Positions 55,500 to 64,000 of a stretch of DNA of 64,000 bases are shown here, one piece after another. A program made the translations under genes and the position numbers. The DNA is from Apostichopus japonicus (lineage: Eukaryota; Echinodermata; Holothuroidea; Aspidochirotida; Stichopodidae): the NCBI RefSeq assembly GCF_037975245.1, contig NC_092576.1, forward strand, positions 8,945,501 to 9,009,500, read 5' to 3'. The first letter of the stretch is position 1; each line of letters opens with the position of its first letter. The notes beneath the pieces are model-generated. The model was not told the origin of the DNA. It was given only the letters and a program-made list of their open reading frames with translations, and did not search any database.

Positions 55500-56620
55500 A
55501 AATGAAGACAAGAAACCAAATGAATAAATAAATACTAAGAGTTCCAAATAACTACTACCAGCTTTGGAAATACATGATTTAGTTACATACGATTCATAAA
55601 CATAAATGATACTATTAATGATCATCATCCAAAACAATGATATTAATGGTGGAAACTAATCATGTCTATTTCTCTGACTTCTGACTTGTCATGGGTTGGA
55701 CGACTTAGGGATATCCTCATCCTTCCTGTGAATATACACATGTCAATACTTATTACAGTAGAGTACATGTGAACTACTTCCTGATGAATTCATCATTTAC
55801 GATAATTCAACAAAAGTATTAACCGATGGATCTTAAAACTACAACACACCTGACCCAACAGAGCACTTTAGGCGTACTGCCATAGCAAATAACTGAGAAA
55901 AGGGGATCTACAGTATTAGGGATAAATACAAAACATGGAAAGGTCAATAATCAATAGCTTTTTGCAGTAGGTGCCATACTATAAATATATCAGTTTTAGG
56001 CCTAATCAGTTTAAGGGTCTCATGTTGAATGTCATAAAATGTTGCGTTCGATACTCTACAGTATCTTAGGTGAAAGTAAATCTATAACAGTTTGGTTTTA
56101 TTTTTATTTTGAAAATAAATCAGAAACAGTTCTACAATTTTCTACAGTAAAATTACAATATAATTGTAGAGTTGTAGATTACAGTAGAGCATTCTATAAC
56201 CAACTTACACATACAGTACAGTAGACAAGTCAGTGTTAATACCTTTACAGTATACTGTACACATAGTGATGCCATGAATAACAGCCCCATGTTAGTATTT
56301 CCCAGCACATTTAGCCTAACTTAATGTTTTATTGTTAATCCAATGACTTAAACCTTGTAAATTGCACAAATGTTTAGTTCAATCATGAGATTGAAATGAA
56401 ACATAAATACAAACCTATGTCCAAAGGGACAACTTTAACACATATAACAAACAAATATATGTTAGATGTGACATGTGTACAGTATGTACACCACAAGAGT
56501 GTATTACAATGTAATCGAAATGCATTTTATCAATGATGTAGCTGTAACCATAAGATTGCCAAATCAAAATTCCATTGTCCACAGATTACAATTGTACATT
56601 TTGGGTCAAATGGCAAAAAT
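55500..56620. other. First intron of the Ig gene
   Basis: The part 55500-56460 aligns weakly with 19780-21350 (segmental duplication). No other feature recognised. Confidence 0.5.
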
Positions 56621-56630
56621 TAATTCCTAC

Positions 56631-56694
56631 CTGCATCAGTATACTGTAAATACACGAGAAAAGTAACACCCAGATACCATAGGTGAACAGCCAT
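56631..56694 (-). CDS. Signal-peptide exon of the Ig gene
   Basis: The ATG at 56692-56694 begins MAVHLWYLGVTFLVYLQYTD and one Ala, a typical short hydrophobic signal peptide. It ends one base into a Gly codon at donor GTAGGA. This phase-1 end fits the acceptor at 55490, giving ...TDA-GGSCQENIY. Secretory entry and extracellular Ig domains follow from this. Confidence 0.72.
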
Positions 56695-56709
56695 CTTGTT
56701 ATCCAACTG

Positions 56710-58800
56710 TGTTCTGTTCAAATGAAGAAGAGTATTTGTTAACAAAAGTTCATTCCATGTATCAAACCAACATATTTTGGAAAAGTTTGTACTTTGTAGT
56801 TCAACCTTCTCCAGAAATTACAACCCTCGTTACACGATTAGGAAATAAGCATACTATGAAAATGTCAGCTGCACTGCTTCAAAAGTGTCTGATAAATGTG
56901 AATGTTTGACATTTTGCAATTGGCTGGCCAAGTGCTTTGTTTGGCTAGTTTTCATATCTGAGACCTGTCCTTTTTCCCCAGTAATTGAACATCCCACTAT
57001 CTTCATATTAGAGAAACCTGTAGGGCCTATCCCATAGAACAGGTATATTTACATTAAATGCCAACAAGGTACTGTGGAGTTAGCTCAACTTTTCAATTGC
57101 CAGTGCGTGCTCAAGTTTTGTATTTTTTGCTCACAAATCTGCCAAAGATTTCCTGTGTTATCCATTAAAGAGTTATGCAACTCTGAAGAACTATGTCATA
57201 CCGTGATTCAGTACGATGAAGGGTTTATGTCGCCAAATTATCACCAACATAGCCATGCGACAGCTGTAATTTTTCCTACTATTTTGGAGAGGGTCGAGCA
57301 ACCACATCCGTGATTTGTCACAGAATGACCAATAAATGAAAATGAAATTTATTATCTAGTCCTGTAAAATCGTCAAATAACTAACTTTCCTTAATTTAGA
57401 CTGTTCAAAACTAGTGATTGAACTTTGGAACATTTGGGTACCTATGGTACCGACAGATTTGAGCAATTTCATACATCGACCGTGAAACACCTTTGGCTCC
57501 AATAACTAAAGCCTAAAGTAGGAAAACTGGTGGATCAGTGGGTTAAAACTATTTGGGGGTCAATTGGTTATGAGAGAAGATGGATGGTTCACATGTATAC
57601 AGTAGGATGTACAGTAGACTATAGTATTTTTTATTCATATCGTAACTAGGCCTATAGAGGGTTTAAGGGGCTGGCCAGATGGATTGCGTTTGTCAGAATG
57701 ACAATTTGTTTATTATGTATCAAAGTAATGATTGATTATTTAAAACTTAACATTTATGCTATTTCTTGGAGTTTGCATGACAAGTTATGATGTTTTCAAC
57801 ATGACAATTTGTCTCATTTAGGACAAGATTCTATGACTACACCACACAAGTGTTGCGGTTATGATTGTAATCCACCTCCTGCCTCCTAAATTACAGAAGT
57901 AATCAAGCTACAACATGGAACAATAGTGACAATCATTGACCATGCAGGCTGTGTAGTAGCTAGCCTATAAGCCACACATAATATACAGGTTGTGTTTCGT
58001 TAACGATTTAAAATGTTGCTATTTGGGAGGCAAAGCCGTATTTTGGCGTTCATGATGGAAACCCTACGTACATAAATGCTTTAAGCTGTAAATGATCATT
58101 TGGACAAAGATAAAATGATCCACTTTGAGTGATAACTACCCGTTCGTTTGATGGAGGCATATCGACATTGTTAAAAACCCAAACTAGGCCTAACTTACTT
58201 GCTGTATTCTGTACGTACACACTGTATGCATCATTCACGTACCGTAATACAGTAATAAAAACCTAGCGTTAAACTTGGTTGGTATGGTCTACAGTACGTT
58301 TCTAACGCACACGACTCCATCTTTTACTTCCAATTTTTGAGATTTTCGATCTTACGAGGTGACATAAACATGCATATATAAAGTAAACTACCGTAAATTC
58401 CTTGTGATATATATTTCATGTACATTCGATGCTCCGGGAGCGAGAATTTCGGTCCGCTAGTGCTTACCGAGTGGTGAATACCTACGCGATTTTGTGGATG
58501 GGAAATAGTATAACACTGTCATTTTTTAGAAAGCCCTCGCATGAAACGTCACAAGCATTTCTTTTGTATTTTGTTCTGACGTCACGTCAATGGAAATACA
58601 CACTGTAGTATCGTTCCCATTTACTCGCACACCCATAAAGCCAGTTCAGAGTTACGAGTGCGCATGTCTGATTCTCACTTGGGGTCAGGTCAACTGAGAA
58701 TGAAATCCTCGGAAAACGTAAACAAATGACAGCTTTTCATAACGATAATCGCATTAAGAATGGGTTACTGCGACATTCGGAATTTATTTCAAGTGTATAT
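56710..58800. other. Upstream region of the Ig gene, no feature recognised
   Basis: Presumably includes the promoter of the minus-strand Ig gene. Short frames at 57074-57313 (+) and 58050-58238 (-) have no recognisable motifs. Confidence 0.4.
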
Positions 58801-58829
58801 TTCGGTGAGTTTAAGACCTAAAAACGTGT

Positions 58830-59345
58830 ATAAAGGAAAAAGTAGGTAACACGGGAACCCCGTTCCCGGGAAATTTTAGTTACTCGCGGGACACTTTGGA
58901 GCAGAGATAAAAAAAAAAAAATCTTCGTCACTCGCGGGAAATTTTGGAGCAGAGATAAAAAAAAAATTAAAAAAACAGACAGCAAAAACATGAAGAGGGA
59001 GGAAGAAAGAAAGAAAGGGGGAAATGAAAAGAAATAAGACGTGTCCGACAATAAAACATCATAGGTGAACCATTACATTAGCACATTAACCTCTAGTATT
59101 ACCGATTTACCGTCAGTCACTATCTGCGGGTCAATATAGGCCTATGTGTACTACGTGACCTAGGCTACACCAAATATCGAACGTTACTTGGGCTCAGCAT
59201 GTTACGGGACTTCAAAGTTATTCTGAAATTTTCGTTATTTATTTTTCTTCAAACGATGATTGTGAATGTTCCCATGCACAAAATCTTACCCTTATGCATT
59301 TCACCTCATTATGTTATAATAATTATAACGATTTAATAAATTTAA
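58830..59345 (-). repeat. Interspersed repeat, inverted copy of 18403-18880
   Basis: Same sequence as the copy inside the TA-flanked element, in the opposite orientation, with longer A/T runs. It stops exactly where the reverse-transcriptase LINE begins. Confidence 0.75.
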
Positions 59346-59349
59346 TGTC

Positions 59350-60540
59350 AATTCAGCAGTCAGTCTTTGATCAGAGAGTCTCAGCATGGCTTTTGTCAAA
59401 AAAGGTCTTGTCTCACTAATATCCTTGAGTTTATGGAAGATGTAACAAGCTCACTAAATAGGCAGAGGTCTGTAGATGTTGTGTTCCTGGATTTCCAGAA
59501 GGCCTTTGGTAAAGTTCCTCACCAGCGTCTTTTACTTAGGCTGAAGAGCATGGGTGTCATAGGGAATTTACTGTCTTGGATCGGGAATTGGCTTGGTAAT
59601 AGGGAACAGAGGGTGGTAATTAATGGCTGTGCTTCTTCTTGGCAGAACGTTACTAGTGGGGTTCCACAAGGGTCTGTATTAGGCCCCCTGTTGTTTGTTG
59701 CCTATATAAATGACATCGACAGAGATGTTTTGTGTACAGCTAAGAAGTTTGCTGATGACACCAAATTGTATTCTGAGGTCTCTTCCAAAAGCGATTCTGA
59801 GAAATTTCAAGCGGATTTAGATAAGATTTTTTCCTGGTCTCAGGGGTGGCAAATGCTTTTTAATATTGATAAATGTAAGGTAATGCACATTAGTAGTAGT
59901 AACCAAAAGTTTACATACAATCTAAATGGTGTGGAGTTACAGGAGGTCTCTGTTGAAAGAGACCTAGGTATCTACATTGACTCGTCTCTGCAACCTTCCA
60001 AACATTGTCTTGAAGCTGCTAAAAGAGGTAATAGGGTTTTAGGTATGATCAAGAGGAACTTTAGTTTTCTGAAAGAGGACATCGTAGTTAGGCTTTATAA
60101 GCAGTTGGTTAGGCCTCATCTGGAGTATGCTGTGCAGGCTTGGAACCCTTATTTTGCTAAGGATAAGGAAGTACTTGAAAAGGTCCAGAGGAGAGCTACT
60201 AGGATGATTAGTTCCTTAAAGAGGGTTCCTTATTATAGGCGGTTACAACTGTGGAATCTCACCACACTGGAGCTTAGGAGGTTACGTGGGGACTTGATCC
60301 AGGTTTTCAAGATTGTGTATGGTTTCGACAATTTATCCTTTACCGACTTTTTCATGTTTGCAAACAATAGTTGTACTAGAGGTCATTGTCTTAAACTTCA
60401 AAAGTCGCATAGTAGGATTAATATTCGGCATAACTTTTTTCTAATAGGGTTGTGAATGAGTGGAACAGTTTGCCTGAGAAAGTTGTACTTGCAAGTAGTG
60501 TCAATGGGTTTAACTCCTATTCTCCCGATTGCCCTTTAAT
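59350..60540 (+). mobile_element. 5'-truncated non-LTR retrotransposon with RT domain
   Basis: Coding begins abruptly inside the RT domain next to another repeat and continues to the post-RT region. A frameshift in a T run at about 60440 moves the last part (VVNEWNSLPEKVVLASSVNGF) to another frame. No endonuclease is present. 5' truncation is typical of LINE insertion. Confidence 0.85.
59367..60455 (+). pseudogene. Non-LTR reverse transcriptase fragment (CR1/Jockey-like)
   Basis: 362 codons without stops. Motifs: QHGFCQKRSCLTN, LDFQKAFGKVPH (motif A Asp at 42), SGVPQGSVLGPLLF (97-110), KKFADDTKLY (catalytic FADD, 128-131), and the thumb region RPHLEYAVQAWNP and LEKVQRRATRMI. The canonical KAFD reads KAFG. 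The frame is missing its N-terminal RT part, and the natural C-terminus lies past a frameshift, so it is a decayed but recent fragment. Confidence 0.85.
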
Positions 60541-60599
60541 GAACACAAGTGAAGACATGCTTTTAGAAAGTCATTACTCGAGATACTGTAGGAATACAC

Positions 60600-62040
60600 T
60601 AGAGAGCCTCCCATAGCTTTATTTTGCACATAAGACAGCCTGCATCAATAAACAACCTTTTTCCGAGGGGGTCACATGTACTTTTTTTTTTTTTTGTCTT
60701 CAAAGATTTGTTTACATTCAAAAAACCGGTCGTTTTGACCTTTTTTTTCAAAAAAATCGTGAGAACAGTGAAAACTTTCAAGTCAACTGACCCTATCTCA
60801 TACAACTAGCTAAGACATACAAGGAATCAAATCAGGAGCCTCAGAGGCATATGTAGAGAGATGGCTCTATATTTGGGGAAAATATGTCAAAAAATAACGT
60901 TTTTCGGTCTATGTTAGGGCCAAAAAACGGTCAACTTCCCGAAAATATTTCATATTTGCATATCTAATTAGCTCAATAATTTAAAAAAAAATAAAAAATT
61001 AAAACCTCATTTCAATACCTATCTGTCAATACTAGGGTCCCTATTGACAAAAATGAAAAGATTTTAAGTAATTACAATGTGTAAATATTTTCCCCCAGGG
61101 GTCAATGATATGGGGGGGGACATAGTATATAAGGAGTTAAGAATGCTTTGGACAAGCACTTTAAGCATTGTAATCGGGTCTGAGTGTTTGTGTCTTCAGT
61201 TTTTTCCCTCTCTTTATAGGGTCCTTGATGGGGACTTAAGTGTCCCCCCTGATCCTTTTTTCTACTAAACTAAACTATTCCAATATCATGGAATAGTGGG
61301 GAACTCCCAATTTCTTTTTGTGTACGGATTACTAGTTTAATCCATGTGCGAACGTGATAATCTAACATCTTACGTCGAGTATGAATGAAGGATGGTGTGG
61401 GTTGCTTTTTCCACGGTTTGTGCTTTTCTTTTGGAAGTGTATGTTAAAAAACAAAGGTCCTAATAAAGCGTGTCATTTTTTATATTTTTTATAAACGTGC
61501 GTGTAAGAGTGTACATACTGTAGCCTAGGCTATGCCTATTGAATTTATGACATTGACAGTCTCGTCACTAAGTGCTTTGAACCATAGATGAAAGTTGAGG
61601 AAAATACCGGTTGTAGTTACGATGCCGGGATTCATGTTGCACCAAAACGACTCATGTGCTACGGTACCGTGACATGGTTTAACACATGTGTAGTACACTG
61701 GCAATCACTGTAAAAATCGGCCACCAAATCGCGTCATTTGGGTCTTCAATTTTCAAAAAGCTTTAGCTTCTGGTGGGGGACCCCCCCCCCTTACAATGCG
61801 TTCGATCCGCGTCGGGAAATCCGACTAAGTCGGATTTATGTTCCAGGGAAAAAAACATTTTTTTTCTGGCCGTGATAGTCTGCATAGTAGAGGCATTGAT
61901 ATCTTGTAGTTGGCTTTTCATATAAAGAAATATTAGTTTTTTTTTCATTTTTATGCGTGATTTAAAATAAACTTAGTCTTAATCTTGGCATATTCCTACT
62001 ACTTATAGGGTGGGTTCAATTTGTTCAAACAGAAAAAAAT
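60600..62040. other. No feature recognised; homopolymer-rich
   Basis: T runs at about 60681-60693, a G run at about 61112-61119 and a C run at about 61781-61790. No coding region or repeat with a second copy was identified. Confidence 0.4.
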
Positions 62041-62047
62041 ATTTATT

Positions 62048-62535
62048 TTATTTGGTAAGAACATTATAAAAATTATTCAGCGGGTGGGGGAATTTCCAGG
62101 CGTTATTCCAAGGAATATTATTAATACGCTGCGATGGTGTACACTCTGCCTTTAGAAAGCACAACATTGACTCGGCAGAAATGGCATTGTAAAAAATTTC
62201 CCCGAGCCACCCAGACTCCAAATAGCTGAAGGCTTTACCATCTTTATAGTCCGTCATCAGTCTTTGCTTCAGTTCAATGTTATCAATACTGGTAAAATAA
62301 TTCGCAATATCAATAAACATGCCAGGCGGCCATTTTTCCATTGCAAATTCGCCTTCCCATGCAAGTGGCAAATCCGAAAAAGGATCGACAGGGTCTCTCC
62401 TTCAACCTGAAGTACCGATGCGTAGTCATCTGCCTTTTCATTTCGCGCATCTGCTATGTTAACTTCAGCAATGCTCATCTGAACGGCAGCATACGCTAAA
62501 GCAACCAACTCTTCTTTTCGGCCACTCATCTTCAA
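62048..62535 (-). pseudogene. Fragment resembling the N-terminal part of YqaJ-associated (SWIM/YqaJ) proteins, frameshifted
   Basis: The first frame starts MKMSGRKEELVALAYAA and reaches YASVLQVEGETL. After a one-base shift near 62387 the second frame continues DPFSDLPLAWEGE, then MEKWPPGMFIDIANYF, DYKDGKAFSYLESGWLGE and FLKAECTPSQRINN, ending at a stop. The order (SAP-like helix, DPF/W-E, KWPP, KxGKAYSY-like, LKxxCxPSQ) is that seen before the SWIM finger and YqaJ nuclease in a family common in aquatic animals. The assignment is from memory of motifs, and no nuclease part is visible. Confidence 0.45.
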
Positions 62536-62539
62536 CTTT

Positions 62540-64000
62540 CGACTAGCCTATTAGTATTACCTTCCATCACAAGTTGCACTTATTCATATGATAGACAGTT
62601 TTTTGATTATTTTAGCAAATTTCAAGTCATAATGGTTAAGATTTATAACAAAACAACTGAAGAATCAACGAAATTACAACTAATTCAGACGAAATTTAAC
62701 TGCAAGAAACGATTCTCGTCTCAATCCGCGGTAAGGCTGTGTACGTAGTGTGTACATAAACTCACACAATAGCAGTTCCGCTCCTCACGTTTACTACATG
62801 CAAACGTGCGCCTCGGGTGTACGTACGTTCTGCATACCGGTGTGAAGTAAGATACTTATTCCTCGTTGCCCGTTCGACATTCGCGAATGAGTAACTGCTA
62901 TTCAGTTAGGCCTACTTATTCGACAATGGTATCGACGTAACACCCATGGCAAGACGAAAGTTTCTTACAAGATGTTCAACATTTGATCGTGAAAAGAGGT
63001 TTATCTATGGGTCATCAGGGGCGTATCCAGGATTTTCTAATCCGGGGGCGCGAATTACTATCTAAGCGGAGCGCCACCATCGGTTTTGACACCGCCAGAT
63101 CACCGGAAATGGCACATCTCGGGCTTGAAAATGACCAACTAGATGTTCACTTTTGCCTGAGAACCAAGTATTTTCCAAATATTTTTTTTTCATCCATAAC
63201 TATTTGAAGATTGTCACCAGTCACACATCATGTTCGACCTCATCGCATCTCCTGTGGATCATTGCTTTTGTAGGTGATTCTACGTCGCGGCCCACAATAC
63301 CCGTCAGTCACACTTTTCAAGGTTTTAGCCCATTATTTGTTCAGAATTTGAAATTTCACACTTCTCGTGAAATAAATTCACTTCACAACATACCCATAAT
63401 GTTGCACAAAATTTCATCTATGGACAACCAATACAGAAAAACCTCCTCCAACCCTTAAAGGATTGGTTCAGTTGTCATACATGTTTATGTTATATGCAAG
63501 AGGACAATAAAAGAATCACAATGGTGGAAAACTGTTCAAATATCTTTTTCGGTTAAAGAGATATTCAAGTGTAAAGTGTTATCAGATTGTGTAGAAACTG
63601 CTGAAATCTGACTAGCTGTTATGTCACATCCTCACATTCCTGAAAAGTCTTTGTTTTTTTCTCTAAATATTTTGTGAGATTTCATAACTTTCAACCAAAA
63701 GATATGTCAGGAGATCTCATATTTGTCGAAGGAAGTATTAAACATCTGAAAAAATTTGATTATATTATTTTCAAATGTGTTAAAAAATGTAAATAAGTTT
63801 TAAAGAAATATATTCACAAATGTTAAGTCAGTGAGGATGTGACGTCACACCCTCACAGTAAGTCTTTCTACACCAGTCGTTTTCAAAGAAATTTTGATAT
63901 CTTCAAAGTGTCATATCTCCTTAACAGAGCATGCTATCATGGTAGTTTCTTCACTGTTCATTTTGTCTTCTTGTGCTCTTTCATACAAAATAGTCATGTT
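62540..64000. other. Mostly unassigned; possible MITE fragment near 63013
   Basis: CAGGGGCGTATCCAGGATTT at 63017 resembles the start of widespread hAT-type MITEs in invertebrates, but no matching right end was found. Near 63620 and 63835 there are inverted-looking 'gtcacatcctcac' and 'gaggatgtgac' words about 210 bp apart. Confidence 0.3.

Noticed and set aside
58050-58238. Small minus-strand frame as an upstream Ig exon
   Set aside because: No Cys-Trp-Cys pattern and no convincing splice sites; the signal-peptide exon at 56631 already starts the gene.

Overview
This is an AT-rich animal genomic window. It has spliced genes with GT-AG introns, secreted/membrane immunoglobulin-superfamily exons, a tRNA-derived SINE, several non-LTR retrotransposons, Penelope-like elements and three hAT-type insertions. 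Frequent TAGGCCTA-like words and the repeat content suggest a marine invertebrate, perhaps an echinoderm. That identification is a guess, because no ribosomal or mitochondrial marker is present.

Two host genes can be modelled exon by exon, both on the minus strand. (1) An immunoglobulin-domain membrane protein: a signal-peptide exon (56631-56694), two closely related first Ig exons (55179-55490 and 19462-19773), two further Ig exons (10571-10897 and 9412-9741), three copies of one Ig exon in a tandem duplication (4717-5046, 2962-3291, 1129-1461), and a terminal hydrophobic/membrane exon (474-649). Every internal exon is phase 1-1, so the chain is an open frame of about 837 residues if used as one transcript. 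(2) Lying between the two first-Ig exons, a 17-coding-exon gene at 36386-53710. Its predicted 1266-residue product joins an N-terminal SET methyltransferase-like domain, ten tandem 33-residue acidic cassettes each on its own 99-nt exon, two zinc-finger-like motifs, a Crypton-type tyrosine-recombinase domain and a small basic C-terminal domain. All junctions keep phase and the total is 3801 nt. This fusion with its ten-exon array is the most interesting object in the window.

The rest is mostly mobile DNA, much of it nested and datable by insertion order. 6061-9316 is an intact-looking hAT (Buster-like) element with an 8-bp target duplication. 12033-19427 is a TA-flanked inverted-repeat element, confirmed by its empty site in the 55-kb paralogous segment; it is itself interrupted by a second complete hAT (12094-16479, 8-bp duplication, 732-aa transposase). 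A non-LTR element (about 23336-30562) is split by a hAT-like non-autonomous element (23788-26120) and by a satellite-bearing Helentron/HINE-like element (26197-28880). A second copy of that satellite element lies at 31743-33800. Two Penelope-like remnants (36789-38479 and 38787-39398) carry GIY-YIG coding sequence and hammerhead ribozymes; both sit in the last intron of the SET-recombinase gene. A 5'-truncated reverse-transcriptase LINE lies at 59350-60540, and a broken reading frame resembling the N-terminal part of YqaJ-associated proteins lies at 62048-62535.
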